Numbered from the stretch's first letter, positions 34,214 through 44,351 are shown. The stretch is DNA of 54,410 nucleotides from Puniceicoccales bacterium Verruco_02 (GCA_001604585.1 LVBW01000055.1:9637-64046); one strand, 5' to 3'. Notes: a model not told the origin generated them from the letters alone. Program-made: numbers and translations.

Positions 34214-35578
34214 CTATGCCTTGCGGCTGGTGGCGGCGCTGCGCGCCATGAATTCCTCGATGAAGTGTGTAGTGGCCCGGCCTTCGGCAAAAACGGGGTC
34301 TTGAAGCACCGAACGTATGAATGGAATATTACACTTGATCCCCCGGATCAAGTACTCCGAAAGGGCGCGTTGCATTCTATCGATGGCCTGCGCGCGGGTG
34401 GCCCCGCTGACGATGACCTTGCCGATCATGCTGTCGTAGTACTGGGGCACGGTATAGCCCCCGTAGGCGTGGCTGTCCACACGCACCCCTGGGCCGCCGG
34501 GTGTGTAGTAGAGGGAGATTTCTCCGGGGCAGGGGGCGAAGTTTCGCTCCGGGTCTTCGGCGCAGACGCGGCACTCCATCGCCCAGCCGCTCTGGCGCAC
34601 ATCCTCCTGAGTGAAGCCCAGCGGCTCACCGGCGGCAATGCGTAGCTGAGCGGCCACAAGGTCGATGCCCGTGACAGTCTCCGTCACCGGATGCTCCACC
34701 TGTATGCGGGCGTTCATCTCGATGAAGTAGAAGTTGCCATGCGCATCCACGAGGAACTCCACCGTGCCCGCGTTGCGGTAGCCGCAGTGCCTTGCGACGG
34801 CGATGGCCGCCTCGCCCATTTTCTCGCGCAGCTCCGGGCTTAGAAAGGGGGAGGGGCTTTCCTCGATGACCTTCTGGTGACGGCGCTGCACGGAACAGTC
34901 ACGCTCGCCAAGGTGGACGATGTTGCCGTGCTCGTCGGCAAGGATCTGGAACTCGATGTGGCGGGGCTTTTCGATGAATTTTTCGATGTACACCTCGCCG
35001 TTGCCAAAGGCCTTCAGGGCCTCGTTGCTCGCTGCGGCGAACTCGCGGGGCAGGGCAGCCGCGCTGTGGACTAGGCGCATCCCCTTGCCGCCGCCTCCGG
35101 ACACGGCCTTGATGATGACCGGGTAGCCCACGTTCTGGGCAAAGCGGGAGGCCTCCTCGGCGTCGGCCACTGGGCCGGGCGAACCGGGCACTGTGGGCGC
35201 ACCGGCCTCGGCGGCTATGCGCCGGGCCACGGCCTTGTCGCCCATCTTGCGGATTACCTCGCTATTGGGGCCGATGAACTTTATGCCGCAGCTTTCCACC
35301 TGTTCGGCAAAGTCCGGGTCTTCGGAGAGAAAGCCGTAGCCGGGGTGTATGCCGTCGGCGCCGGAGATTTCCGCCGCCGCGATGATGCGCTCGGCCTTCA
35401 GGTAGCTCTCGCTGGAGCGTCCGGGGCCTATGCATATGGCTCCGTCGGCCAGCTGGACGTGCAGGCTCTGCTCGTCGGCTTCGGAGTACACGGCAACGCT
35501 CTCGATGCCCAGCTCCTTGCAGGCGCGGACCACACGGAGGGCTATTTCACCCCTGTTTGCGATAAGGATTTTCTGCAT
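34214..35578 (-). CDS. accC: Biotin carboxylase subunit of acetyl-CoA carboxylase
   Basis: ATP-grasp enzyme that carboxylates biotin on AccB, the first step of fatty-acid synthesis. 454 residues. Features: [23 protein letters not shown] at the start, [25 protein letters not shown], the ATP loop [12 protein letters not shown], the [13 protein letters not shown] stretch, and [12 protein letters not shown]. Start ATG 35578, 14 bases after the accB stop. The gene order accB-accC-asp23-amaP on one strand suggests an operon. The carboxyltransferase genes accA and accD are not in this window. Confidence 0.97.
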   Translation of the reverse strand: MQKILIANRGEIALRVVRACKELGIESVAVYSEADEQSLHVQLADGAICIGPGRSSESYLKAERIIAAAEISGADGIHPGYGFLSEDPDFAEQVESCGIKFIGPNSEVIRKMGDKAVARRIAAEAGAPTVPGSPGPVADAEEASRFAQNVGYPVIIKAVSGGGGKGMRLVHSAAALPREFAAASNEALKAFGNGEVYIEKFIEKPRHIEFQILADEHGNIVHLGERDCSVQRRHQKVIEESPSPFLSPELREKMGEAAIAVARHCGYRNAGTVEFLVDAHGNFYFIEMNARIQVEHPVTETVTGIDLVAAQLRIAAGEPLGFTQEDVRQSGWAMECRVCAEDPERNFAPCPGEISLYYTPGGPGVRVDSHAYGGYTVPQYYDSMIGKVIVSGATRAQAIDRMQRALSEYLIRGIKCNIPFIRSVLQDPVFAEGRATTHFIEEFMARSAATSRKA

Positions 35579-35592
35579 CTATTGCGCTTGGC

Positions 35593-36048
35593 TTAGGCGG
35601 GTGTAAGGCGGAAAAGGGGCTGTCCGTATTCGACGCTCTGGCCGTTTTCCACCAGCATTTCGGCAATAGTGCCCGCCTGTTCGGCCTGAATCTCGTTCAT
35701 GACCTTCATCGCCTCGATGATGCAGACAACGGAGCTTGCGCTCACCTTGCTGCCCACCTGCACGAAGCTGGGGCTGTCCGGCGAGGGCGCTGTGTAAAAA
35801 GTGCCCACCATTGGGCTTTTGATGACCGGGCCTTCGGGCTTGGGGGTCGCTGCCGGGCTCGCCGGACTTGGCGTGGCAACAGGCGCAACTGCTGTAGGGG
35901 CGGCGGGGGCGGGAATGTACTGGGGGGCCGCCACAGAGGCAGAGCCGCGGGCTATGCGCAGGCGGAAGTTCTCCTCCTCGATCTCGAATTCCGTGAGATC
36001 GGCCTGCTTCATCATCTCGACAATCTGTTTGATGTCCTTGGTGTTCAA
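35593..36048 (-). CDS. accB: Biotin carboxyl carrier protein of acetyl-CoA carboxylase
   Basis: Carries biotin on the lysine of EAMKVMN, close to the C-terminus. About 151 residues. The N-terminus [24 protein letters not shown], followed by a Pro/Ala-rich linker (about residues 60-75), is typical of AccB. The start is uncertain. I propose TTG 36048 (just before NTKDIK), because the 74 codons from the ATG at 36270 have no AccB character and probably include the promoter. Together with accC the gene forms the biotin part of the carboxylase. Confidence 0.9.
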   Translation of the reverse strand: MNTKDIKQIVEMMKQADLTEFEIEEENFRLRIARGSASVAAPQYIPAPAAPTAVAPVATPSPASPAATPKPEGPVIKSPMVGTFYTAPSPDSPSFVQVGSKVSASSVVCIIEAMKVMNEIQAEQAGTIAEMLVENGQSVEYGQPLFRLTPA

Positions 36049-36303
36049 GAGTTGTCCGTGCTTATCTGAGGGTTGTTCTGTATGTGGGGGCTTCCCCGTG
36101 AGGCACCAAATGGACCGCAAAGGGATGGAAAGTGGGAAGGAAAGCTGCTTTGCCCGGCTTGTCAAATTGGGATTGTGCGGCGCTGCCCCGGCCGGGCCTC
36201 GCGAAGGGCGTACAGGCGGGGCCGCTGTTCGCCATGTGGGTATAGACTGCAAAGATGCCGGAACGCTCATTATTTTTTGAGGGCCGTTCCCAGAGTGGCG
36301 GAT

Positions 36304-39147
36304 TCACTTCCTGCCGCTGCGGCCCGCCTGTGGGATTGACGGGCTGCCTTCGCCCTCCGATGGGCTGCTGATGAAGAGGTTACGCGGGTCCAGTTTCAGC
36401 CTCCAAGAGGGGTCTTCGATAGTGCCTCGAAGGCGCAACTCCAGTATGTAGCCAACGGGGCTGATGATTGTGCCAAGAAGGTTCATCAGCGAGGGTTCGG
36501 GAGACTTTAGTAGGAACACCTTAGCGTCAAAGTCCAAGGTATTGGCAATGATGTCCATCGTGCCCTTTGTCTCGATGCGGGCCGCCGGGCCGTGGATTTT
36601 CGCATCGTTGAAGCTGGCCTTACCAGCGGATATGGCAAGTTCGCTTTCGAGACTGTCGAAGCGGAATACGCCAAGGCCCAGCCCCATGTTGTCCAGCAGG
36701 GTGGAGAGCAGCCAGAACACCTTAATTTTGCCTAGTTCCGCCTCGCGAACACTTAAGTGGCCCCTTCCTTCGAGGCTTTGGGCAAGATGGCCCGTGCTGG
36801 CGCTTCCTTTGAAGTACATGTTCAGTATGCCCTTGCGCGAGCTTACGTCCGGGCCGCTTTCCTTGGCACCCAGCGCGTTGAGCGCGACCTGGGCCGGGCC
36901 TAGGGAGGCTTCAAATAGGCTTAGGTCCAGATCCATGTGCCCCTCTGCTCCCTTGTCATAGCGCAGGGCCACTTTCCCCTTCAGCCCACCGCCCAGAGCA
37001 TCGGCCCAAGGTATGTCTATGTCGGCGGCTCCGTTGCGGTAGTCTACCCTTACCAGTAGCTTCTCGAAGGGTATGTTCTTCCAGCTTCCATTTCTTGCCA
37101 GAGCCTCGGCGTGGAGGCTGCTTTTCCAAGAGCCGTCGCGTAAGTGGCGCAGGGTGCCCCGCATGGCTAGGTCCGGGCTGTGTGGCAGATTCCAGTCGGG
37201 CAGCATGTCGTGCAGGGCGTTGCCGAAAATGTGGTTCAGGCTCTCGGCTGGCAGTGTGGAGCGCATGTCGAAGCCAAGGCTGAGCGGCTCGCCCGGTTCC
37301 AGTATCCAGTAGAGGCGTCCGCCAATTTCGCCATCGGCCCCCCTTGCCTCCACATTGCAGAGATCCACGAATTGCTCGCCCACGTAGATGTCCAGACGGC
37401 CCTTGTCGAGGCGTACCTTTTGGTAGAGCACATCGTCCATCTCCACGCTGCCCCAGATATTTACATGGCCCAGTCTCTTCCAGCTTCCGCCTAGGTCCAG
37501 ATCCGCCCTTACCGGGGGGCCGTCGAAGACAAAGTCCGTCCATATCTCGTCCCACCAGTGCCCCAACAGGCCGCCAAGTACCGGCGGCACAATATCTCCC
37601 TTGAGGCGCAGATGCCATTCGGCGCTGTGCAAGTTTTGGCGGAAGTTGCCCCTCTGTGTGCTCGGGCCGCCGCTAAGAAGCAGCTCTTCGCAGTATAGCT
37701 CGTCGCGGTCTGCCCTGCCTTTGGCGTATAAGTAGTCGATTGGCGTGCCACGGGAGTTCAAGTCCCAGCCTTCGAGAAGGAAGTCCGTGCTAATATCGCC
37801 TTTGTCAGGCAGATTTAGGCGGCCAAGGGCGTAGAGAGGCTTTGCTATGGTAAGCCGCTTGCCCACCTGTTCTTCGGGTACCCCTGCAAGGCGCAGCCAT
37901 ATGCCAAGGCGGGTCTCAAGCTCGTAGTCCACGCTCATTCCCCCATCGGCGAGCGGACGGATGTCCAGCGCGACTGGCAGGCCCTCTATGCGTGCGGCGG
38001 CAGAGAGCTTCCATTCGCCCCGTGATGTTTGCCCGGCAAGGTGGAGACCCTGCGCGCTTTCGCCCTTCCATGTCGTTTCGCCAATATACGCGCGCGAACT
38101 AGTGTGGACTAGCTTCAGGTTGGAAAGATCTGATGGCAGTTCCGCGTCCATATCCAGCCATATGCCCTTGGCCACGGTATCGTTGGCTCTTGCATCCCTG
38201 GCATAAACCTGTCCCTTCAGGGTGTAATCTGGAAGGTTCAGCAGCAGCTCCGTTTGTATGCCATTGGCCCTTGCCTGCGAATGAACGAGGGAATCGGTCT
38301 GGCCATGAATGGCAATCTGATGCCCGCCAATGCCTTCGATGCCAATGCTTGCCCCTGTCACATGGTCCAGATGCCTGCTCTTAGCCGAAAGGCTGCGAAT
38401 TAGCTCCATCAGTAGCTGCGCCGCCGTCGCCCTTTGTTCCTCCGGGGCCTCTTCTTGCACCTCTGGCAGTTCGCCGGGGAATATGCCCCATGCGTGTAAA
38501 GGCAGACGCCCGTCATAGACGAGCTGCGCGTGGGACACGAAGAGCAGCCCATCGTCCATCCACGCGCACAGGGAGGCCTCTTCAACCAGCTTTCGCTCCG
38601 TTCCGTCGGGCGAGAGATTGGGCGGCAAGTGCAGGCTTGCCTCGTCAATTTGCAGTATGTCCGGCTCGATTTCGCCCGCAAGGAGCGAGGGCACAGGTAC
38701 GCGAACGTAGATCTGAGCCGCCTTGAGCAGCAGATGCCCGTCCGGGCTTTCCAAGGCAAGATCCCTTATGCGGATGCCGCCCGTGAGGTCGAAACTGACG
38801 CTTCCGCCTGCAAGGCGCAGCCCCTCGGCCTGCACTCTTATGGCCAGTTTGTTCATGGCCCGTTCCGGGACCGGGATTTCCAGCCCCATCCAGATCATCC
38901 ACACGAGCAGGCCCTGAAGGCAGAGCAGCACGGTAAGGGCAAGGTTGATGGCGTGGTTGCAGCCCCGTGTGCCGTGGCGGCAGACGGTCTTTACGTGCCT
39001 GCCGAAGTGTTCCTGACGGTAATGGTTCAGCGCGGCGGCGGCTCGGTGGGCAATGAAGCGTAAGTACCTTGCCAGCACTGCCATGCGCTGGCCCAGCCTT
39101 GCCGCCCACCGGGCCGTGGCGGGGAATCTGCCGCTTAGCTTGCCCAT
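36304..39147 (-). CDS. AsmA-like giant envelope protein
   Basis: 947-residue protein. A basic N-terminal cytoplasmic part (1-65), one membrane helix (about 66-88), then a long periplasmic region of repeated beta-strands. The C-terminal part (about 740-920) resembles the AsmA/TamB-type region (GRGHLSVREAELGKIKVF, then VFRFDSLESELAISAGKASFNDAKI and LDFDAKVFLL). Such proteins are thought to form lipid-conducting channels between the two membranes. The gene starts eight bases after the DUF4340 gene stops, so it is the last member of an envelope operon of five genes. The substrate cannot be told from sequence. The frame is intact. Confidence 0.78.
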   Translation of the reverse strand: MGKLSGRFPATARWAARLGQRMAVLARYLRFIAHRAAAALNHYRQEHFGRHVKTVCRHGTRGCNHAINLALTVLLCLQGLLVWMIWMGLEIPVPERAMNKLAIRVQAEGLRLAGGSVSFDLTGGIRIRDLALESPDGHLLLKAAQIYVRVPVPSLLAGEIEPDILQIDEASLHLPPNLSPDGTERKLVEEASLCAWMDDGLLFVSHAQLVYDGRLPLHAWGIFPGELPEVQEEAPEEQRATAAQLLMELIRSLSAKSRHLDHVTGASIGIEGIGGHQIAIHGQTDSLVHSQARANGIQTELLLNLPDYTLKGQVYARDARANDTVAKGIWLDMDAELPSDLSNLKLVHTSSRAYIGETTWKGESAQGLHLAGQTSRGEWKLSAAARIEGLPVALDIRPLADGGMSVDYELETRLGIWLRLAGVPEEQVGKRLTIAKPLYALGRLNLPDKGDISTDFLLEGWDLNSRGTPIDYLYAKGRADRDELYCEELLLSGGPSTQRGNFRQNLHSAEWHLRLKGDIVPPVLGGLLGHWWDEIWTDFVFDGPPVRADLDLGGSWKRLGHVNIWGSVEMDDVLYQKVRLDKGRLDIYVGEQFVDLCNVEARGADGEIGGRLYWILEPGEPLSLGFDMRSTLPAESLNHIFGNALHDMLPDWNLPHSPDLAMRGTLRHLRDGSWKSSLHAEALARNGSWKNIPFEKLLVRVDYRNGAADIDIPWADALGGGLKGKVALRYDKGAEGHMDLDLSLFEASLGPAQVALNALGAKESGPDVSSRKGILNMYFKGSASTGHLAQSLEGRGHLSVREAELGKIKVFWLLSTLLDNMGLGLGVFRFDSLESELAISAGKASFNDAKIHGPAARIETKGTMDIIANTLDFDAKVFLLKSPEPSLMNLLGTIISPVGYILELRLRGTIEDPSWRLKLDPRNLFISSPSEGEGSPSIPQAGRSGRK

Positions 39148-39155
39148 TAGTTCGA

Positions 39156-41054
39156 CTATGGTGCCTTGCCCGCTGCTTCCTCTGCCTGCGGAGCTGGCGA
39201 AGGCTCTGCTTCGTCCTCATCGGGCAACGCGGGAGGCACATGGCGGGACTCCAGCCTGTGCAAGGCCAACATCAGTTCGTCAGGCAGGGTGAAGACCAGT
39301 TCCAGACTTTCCGAAGCGCCAAACTGCGTAGTGCCGCCAATGGCCTTGGTGAAAAGGTATTCCATGCGGCGCGTCTGTGCCTGCCCCGTTCCAGAGGGCA
39401 GCTCAAGGTCCGTTTCCAACCTCAGCGCCCAAGTCTCTGCCTTGCCATCGCCCAAGGGAAGATCCGGGCTGAAGCGGTCCGAAACAAAGTTCTTTGCCTC
39501 TCCGGCTCGGATGAAGTTGAGAAGCACCCCAAGCGCCGCGCCTTCATCTCCGGGGCGGGAGTCCAACAGCCCTGCCCAGTCCTGCCCTGCCGCCGGGGCA
39601 AGGTCCAGCACGGTTTCCCCTTCCGCCACGCGCACAAGGCGCATCCTAAGCAGGCGTGCCGCGGGGGGCAGGCTTTCGAGCAGGCGGCTGCGGTAATGCA
39701 GGGGCACGGGGCGCAGCTGGTCGATGATGGCCGCGCTGCTTTCATAGACAAAGGGTTCTCCCTGCACCATCACATACACTCCGCGCAGTTTTGGCTCCAG
39801 ATCTCCAAACAGCAGAGTGCGCGTGCCTGCCGCGCTGCGGATTGTCGCCTTGCGCTGTGGGTCTGCAAAGCCCCAGTCGCGAAGGTCCGCCTCCGATGGA
39901 GCATCGCTTACAAAGCGCAGGGCGCGCTGTGCCGACAGGGCGCTTATAAGCGAGCCTACTATGCGACCGTCCGCCTTCCATGTGCGCACGCCCCCCTCGT
40001 CCGTCGGGCGCAGCACCTGCCATTCGCCCGTTTCCAGTTTCTGGAGCGTTGCAGACTGGTTGCCCATGTCCACGCGCAGCTCGCTTACGGAGGCGCTGTC
40101 GAAGCGGTTGAAGCGGCGCTCTCTAAGCACTTCCTGCACCTGCCCGAGCCGGTCGATCAGGGCGGCGTCGATGCGGAAAACTTCGGGCGAGTCCTCCAGC
40201 TTGGCAAATACCCGCCCTTCGCTGTCTGCCGAGCCTATGAGAAGGCCCTGTCTCTGGTCGGCAGCTTCCAGCCCGAGCCGCATCCGGGGCGTCAGCAGGC
40301 CCTGTTCGGCAGGGTCTTGCGGGGCAAATGAGAGCACCTTCAGGTCGGCTAGTTCGGCAAGGAGCGAGTCCACGGCGGCGGAATCGGCGCCAACGCGGAT
40401 TGGCGACTCAAATTCCCAGCCTCCGGCCCTCTTCCCAAGGCGTACGCGCACCCCGTCGCTTCTTTGCACGGAGATGGAGCTTATCGTGTAGGGGGGCAGG
40501 TTGAACACGTGGGTGTTGCGCAGCTTGTCCATGTCCAGCATAAGCGCCTGCACAAGCTCGCTGCCTATCACGTAAACCTGGTCCCCTTCGGGAGATAGCA
40601 GGTAGAAGCGCCCGCCGACCTTTGTCGATGCCCCGATGCGCAGGACGCTCGTCTGCGAGCCGCTGTCCACTGTCAGAACGAGCGAAGGCTTGTCCAACCC
40701 GTAGTCTTCGAGCGTTGCCCCGTAGCGTTCGATTTCGTCGATGCTGAAGGCCGTGCCCTTGCGCAGGAAGCGGAGCTGATCGAGCATGTTTTCCACCGCA
40801 AAGCTGTTCAGGGGCCACTGCTGGGGCTTTTCCATGCGCCAGCTCCGGCCCGTGCGGCGCAGTTCCCATGCCACTGCCGCGCCGGGGCCTTCGAGCTTCA
40901 GGCTTCGCGCCTGCTCTATGCTGCCCGAGGGTAGGACAAGGCTGCTCTGTTTCTGGAACTCGCGCTCGCTGTCTGCATGTTTGTCCATGTAGAACAGGGT
41001 GGAGAACAGCGCGGCGTTGAGCACCAGTAGCAGCAGGGTGAGCTTGAAGCGCAT
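39156..41054 (-). CDS. DUF4340-containing protein
   Basis: 632-residue protein with an N-terminal membrane anchor (residues about 3-22), then a periplasmic chain with repeated DUF4340-like units (WxxxxPxxxxAxxxxVxxLLxxLxxL and xYGLxxPxxxV patterns, for example ERYGATLEDYGLDKPSLVLTV-type segments) and a Glu/Pro/Ala-rich C-terminus. DUF4340 genes commonly follow an ABC ATPase, permease and a GldG-like gene, and so does this one: gap of 32 bases to the upstream GldG-like gene and eight to the AsmA-like gene. Function unknown, presumably part of the same envelope transport complex. Confidence 0.85.
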   Translation of the reverse strand: MRFKLTLLLLVLNAALFSTLFYMDKHADSEREFQKQSSLVLPSGSIEQARSLKLEGPGAAVAWELRRTGRSWRMEKPQQWPLNSFAVENMLDQLRFLRKGTAFSIDEIERYGATLEDYGLDKPSLVLTVDSGSQTSVLRIGASTKVGGRFYLLSPEGDQVYVIGSELVQALMLDMDKLRNTHVFNLPPYTISSISVQRSDGVRVRLGKRAGGWEFESPIRVGADSAAVDSLLAELADLKVLSFAPQDPAEQGLLTPRMRLGLEAADQRQGLLIGSADSEGRVFAKLEDSPEVFRIDAALIDRLGQVQEVLRERRFNRFDSASVSELRVDMGNQSATLQKLETGEWQVLRPTDEGGVRTWKADGRIVGSLISALSAQRALRFVSDAPSEADLRDWGFADPQRKATIRSAAGTRTLLFGDLEPKLRGVYVMVQGEPFVYESSAAIIDQLRPVPLHYRSRLLESLPPAARLLRMRLVRVAEGETVLDLAPAAGQDWAGLLDSRPGDEGAALGVLLNFIRAGEAKNFVSDRFSPDLPLGDGKAETWALRLETDLELPSGTGQAQTRRMEYLFTKAIGGTTQFGASESLELVFTLPDELMLALHRLESRHVPPALPDEDEAEPSPAPQAEEAAGKAP

Positions 41055-41086
41055 GGTCGATAAAGGGGTTTGTGTGGTGGGTTCGA

Positions 41087-42562
41087 TCAGTATCTGCGAA
41101 GCAGGGCGGTAATTAGGCCCATAAGGGCCAGCACCCCGGCCGGGACGCAGAGAAGCAGGGCAAGACGCCCCAGTTCCTCACGGCTTAGCGATAGCTGGTA
41201 CTGCTCTATGACGCGCGGCTCTATGGCGATTAGCTGTTCGCGGTCGCTCATCCAGCTTGTTATCGAAAAGAACAGCGCCTGGTTGCCAAAGCTGCCCATG
41301 TATCTGTTGGAAAACACGTCGCCTAGGCCGATGGCCAGTATTCGCGCCCCCGGCAGGGATATGCCTGTCCCGGAGCGTGCGCCCGTCTGTGCAAGAACAG
41401 CCAGCGGGACCGGGCCTGCCTGATCTATGCCGGGGTTAAAGAGCGGCTCGGTCTCGTTTCTCCAGCCAGCGTCGGCCCAGCTCTTGGCGGAACTGGCCAT
41501 CAGCACGCTTAGGCGCGTGCCCGGCTCGCTGGCCATCTGTCCGGCGCTTATCGGGCGGGCCTGCCCGGCGAGAAGGGGGGCCTTGTTGCGCCGCAGAATG
41601 TCCGTAACCGGGCTTTCGGCAAAGGAGCGTACTATTATAGCCCCGCCCGAGTCCACGTTGTCTGCCGCCCTTTCCTGCACCAGCATGTTGTCCGCGCTTA
41701 TGCCCCAGCGCAAAAGGAAGCGTTCAAGGCCCGTTTCCCGCCCCGCGCCAAGGAGCAGGACGAGGCGTCCGCTGCGCTCGTCTAGGTAGCTTCGCAGGCG
41801 CACCACTTCCTCCGGCAGGAAGCTGCCCACAGGGTCCGCCACTATGACAAGGGCGGCGTCGCCGGGTACCTCGCCGCGGCTTAGGTCCAATAGGCGAGGC
41901 TCCATGTTGCGCGCACGCAGCTCTGCGGCCACAACGCTCAGGCCACGTCCGGGACTGACATCCTCAGGGGACATTTCGCCGTGTCCGCTTGTAAAGTAGA
42001 TTACCGGGGTGCTCTCCGAGGCAGTCTCCAGTATTGCGGAGGTGAAGGCCTGCTCTCCTTTGTAGGCCACGGGTTTGAGGTTTTCAAATTCGAGTATCTC
42101 CGCAGGACCAACGACTCTTTGCCTGTTTGCGCTGCTGAATATGACCGCGTTGACCTGCTCGACCTTGTACTGGCGGGCCAGCTCTGCGGCGCGACGGGGG
42201 TTGCGGTAGGGATCCACGTACTCGACGCTCAGCATCTCTTTGCCGCCTCGGCGCGAAGCCTCGCGGTACTCTTCGAGCAGGTTCTTGACGTAGCGTCGCA
42301 GTAGCTTTTGCCCGCTGTCGGCAGAGTCTCCCTGCTCTGGAATTGTCACTACAACATGCACGGGTGCTTTAAGCTCGCGCAAGTACGCCATGCTCTCGGG
42401 GCTGAGGGCATACACTCCCTGCCGGGCAAGGTCCGCCCGGAAGTAGTGCCGCGACGCCAGCGCGTTGACCCCCGCTATAAGACACAGAGCCAGCAGTAGC
42501 TGTACCAGCTTGTTCAGCCGTCGCAGCGGTGTGGCGTAGCGGAAATCGTCCAGACGTGACAT
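41087..42562 (-). CDS. GldG-like ABC transporter accessory protein
   Basis: 491 residues with membrane helices near both ends (about 14-34 and 465-488) and an extracytoplasmic core between. The core belongs to the GldG/DUF7088 type (LKAPVHVVVTIPEQGDSADSGQKLLRRYVKNLLEEY, then SVEYVDPYRNPRRAAELARQY, and YFTSGHGE). In Bacteroidetes GldG acts with GldF and GldA in gliding; in other phyla, including PVC bacteria, the homologues form a general envelope ABC system. With no gld machinery here, gliding should not be assumed. Lies between the permease (20 bases) and the DUF4340 gene. Confidence 0.85.
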   Translation of the reverse strand: MSRLDDFRYATPLRRLNKLVQLLLALCLIAGVNALASRHYFRADLARQGVYALSPESMAYLRELKAPVHVVVTIPEQGDSADSGQKLLRRYVKNLLEEYREASRRGGKEMLSVEYVDPYRNPRRAAELARQYKVEQVNAVIFSSANRQRVVGPAEILEFENLKPVAYKGEQAFTSAILETASESTPVIYFTSGHGEMSPEDVSPGRGLSVVAAELRARNMEPRLLDLSRGEVPGDAALVIVADPVGSFLPEEVVRLRSYLDERSGRLVLLLGAGRETGLERFLLRWGISADNMLVQERAADNVDSGGAIIVRSFAESPVTDILRRNKAPLLAGQARPISAGQMASEPGTRLSVLMASSAKSWADAGWRNETEPLFNPGIDQAGPVPLAVLAQTGARSGTGISLPGARILAIGLGDVFSNRYMGSFGNQALFFSITSWMSDREQLIAIEPRVIEQYQLSLSREELGRLALLLCVPAGVLALMGLITALLRRY

Positions 42563-42582
42563 CGGGAATAAGTGGAGGAAAA

Positions 42583-43338
42583 TCAGGATTTGGACTCCAC
42601 AACCAGCGCCGCAATCATCAGCACCAGTGAGGAATTACTCAGGTAATAAAGGAAGGGGCGGGTGTCGAGGACTCCGCGGGTGAAGCTGTCGCGATGCGCG
42701 GAGCTGTCGAAATAGTGCAGAGGTTCTTTCAGCCATTCGGACCAGGGGCCTAGTTCCTGCGTTCCGATGAGTCTTGGCCCAAGGAGCAGGATGAATAGAA
42801 CGCCAAAGCACAGTATCCCGGCAACGAGCTGCGAGCGCGTCAGAGTGGAAGAAAGTATGCCCGCAGCAATGTATAGTAGCCCGCTTATGCAAACAAAGGC
42901 GTAGCCGCCAAGGAGCACGGGCATGTGCATCAATAGCCGTGCATCCGCCCCGCTTGTGCCGTAAACGGTGATGACGGGGAAGATCATGACCCCCAGCCAG
43001 AGCAGGCAGTAGAGCACCCAGGAGGCTACGAACTTGGACAATATCACCTCGGTAGTTGTCACCGGGGCGCTCAGGAGCGTTTCGAGCGTGTGCATGCGCC
43101 TTTCCTCGGCCAGAGAGCGCATGGTAAGGAGGGGCACCATGAAGAGCACCGGCAGCCAGAATGCCTGAAAGAACATCTCCCCGGGCGGCACGCTGAACTG
43201 TTCGGCCGCGTACTGGGAAAGGAGCAGGTAATAGATGGCCGCCATCAGCAGCAGGAAGAGCACCCCTGCCACATAGGTGGAGGGGGCGTGCGCGAGGCTG
43301 CGTAGTTCGTGCCTCAAAAGGGCGGGAAAGTGTCTCAT
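42583..43338 (-). CDS. ABC-2 type permease (GldF/NosY-like)
   Basis: 251 residues with about six membrane segments. The start ATG 43338 overlaps the ATPase stop in an ATGA arrangement, so translation is probably coupled; a longer upstream frame is spurious. The RSLAEERRMHTLETLLSAPVTTTEVILSKF motif after the second membrane segment is characteristic of ABC-2 permeases of the NosY/GldF group. It should form the membrane channel of a transporter with the ATPase upstream and the GldG-like protein downstream. The substrate is unknown. Confidence 0.88.
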   Translation of the reverse strand: MRHFPALLRHELRSLAHAPSTYVAGVLFLLLMAAIYYLLLSQYAAEQFSVPPGEMFFQAFWLPVLFMVPLLTMRSLAEERRMHTLETLLSAPVTTTEVILSKFVASWVLYCLLWLGVMIFPVITVYGTSGADARLLMHMPVLLGGYAFVCISGLLYIAAGILSSTLTRSQLVAGILCFGVLFILLLGPRLIGTQELGPWSEWLKEPLHYFDSSAHRDSFTRGVLDTRPFLYYLSNSSLVLMIAALVVESKS

Positions 43339-44351
43339 CGTTTCTGTCCTCCCCTTGCCTCGGGGGCGGCCTCCCAGTTGCGCACCGTGGCGGCAAGGAA
43401 AACATCCTCCAAGGTTGGCTCGCGCCGGTAGAGGCTGTGCAGGCGCACTCCGGGTAGGGCGGCGGCCATTGCGAGCAGTTCGCCGGACATGTCCGCTCCA
43501 TCGCTGCTTATGGCCTCGATGTGGCGGTGTTCCACGCCATCGCCGCACGGCTCGCCCTCAGATAATCTTAGTTGCGGGAAGCGGGTGGTCAGTTCCGTTT
43601 TAAGCTTTTCGATGTCGCCTGCGGCTTCCAGCCGGTAGGCGCGCTCGCGGACAAACTCCGCCCTAAGTTGGGAGGGAGTGCCGATGGCCACCACGCGTCC
43701 GTTGTTCATTATTATCACCCGGTCGCAGGATAGCTCGATTTCCGGCAGTATGTGGGAGGAGATGACGATTGTCATCTTGCCGCGCAGCTCTGCCAGCAGG
43801 CGGCGTATGGTGAGCACCTGATGCGGGTCCAGCCCGATCGTCGGCTCGTCGAGTATGGCCACTTCGGGCCGGGCCAGAATGGCGTCTGCGATGCCCACGC
43901 GCTGGCGGTAGCCCTTGGAGAGGGTGCCAATCAATTTGCGCCGGGCCTTGCGCTTAAGGTCGCACAGCTCCATCACTTCGTCCACGCGGCGGCGAAGCTC
44001 TCTGCCGGGGATGTTCTTGAGCCGTCCGCGCAGGCGCAGGTATTCGACCACGCGCATCTCCTCGGGCAGGGGGTTGCTCTCGGGCATGTAGCCGATGTGC
44101 CGCCTTGCGCCTAGGGGGTCCCGCGCCAGCGACACCCCGCAGACCCTCGCCACGCCGCTTGTTGCAGGCATCAGGCCGCAGAGGATGCGCAGGGTGCTCG
44201 TCTTGCCCGCGCCGTTGGGGCCAAGGAACCCGACGACCTCGCCCTTTTCTATGCGGAACGAGACATCGCGCAGTGCGGTCACGGGGCCGTACTGCTTGCA
44301 AAGGCCCTCCACTTCGATGCTGGGGGCCGGGTTGTCTTGCTTATCTTCCAA
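43335..44351 (-). CDS. ABC transporter ATPase (GldA/CcmA-like)
   Basis: 338 residues. Walker A GFLGPNGAGKTST (Lys50), signature LSKGYRQRV, Walker B VAILDEPTIGLDP and the switch His in VISSHILPE are all present. The C-terminal 100 residues form the domain typical of the DrrA/GldA group. The start appears to be TTG 44351; no ATG precedes the conserved IEVEGLCKQYG. First gene of the operon ATPase-permease-GldG-DUF4340-AsmA. It is divergent from the PfkB kinase at 44478, so promoters of both lie in the 126-base gap. Confidence 0.93.
   Translation of the reverse strand: MEDKQDNPAPSIEVEGLCKQYGPVTALRDVSFRIEKGEVVGFLGPNGAGKTSTLRILCGLMPATSGVARVCGVSLARDPLGARRHIGYMPESNPLPEEMRVVEYLRLRGRLKNIPGRELRRRVDEVMELCDLKRKARRKLIGTLSKGYRQRVGIADAILARPEVAILDEPTIGLDPHQVLTIRRLLAELRGKMTIVISSHILPEIELSCDRVIIMNNGRVVAIGTPSQLRAEFVRERAYRLEAAGDIEKLKTELTTRFPQLRLSEGEPCGDGVEHRHIEAISSDGADMSGELLAMAAALPGVRLHSLYRREPTLEDVFLAATVRNWEAAPEARGGQKR

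Noticed and set aside
36049-36270. 74-codon N-terminal extension of accB starting at an ATG
   Set aside because: The residues are Pro/Arg-rich and unlike AccB; the family N-terminus begins at NTKDIK, so the segment is more likely leader and promoter.
41087-44351. Gliding motility operon (gldA-gldF-gldG)
   Set aside because: GldG-type ABC systems are common outside gliding bacteria, and no other gliding genes are in the window.
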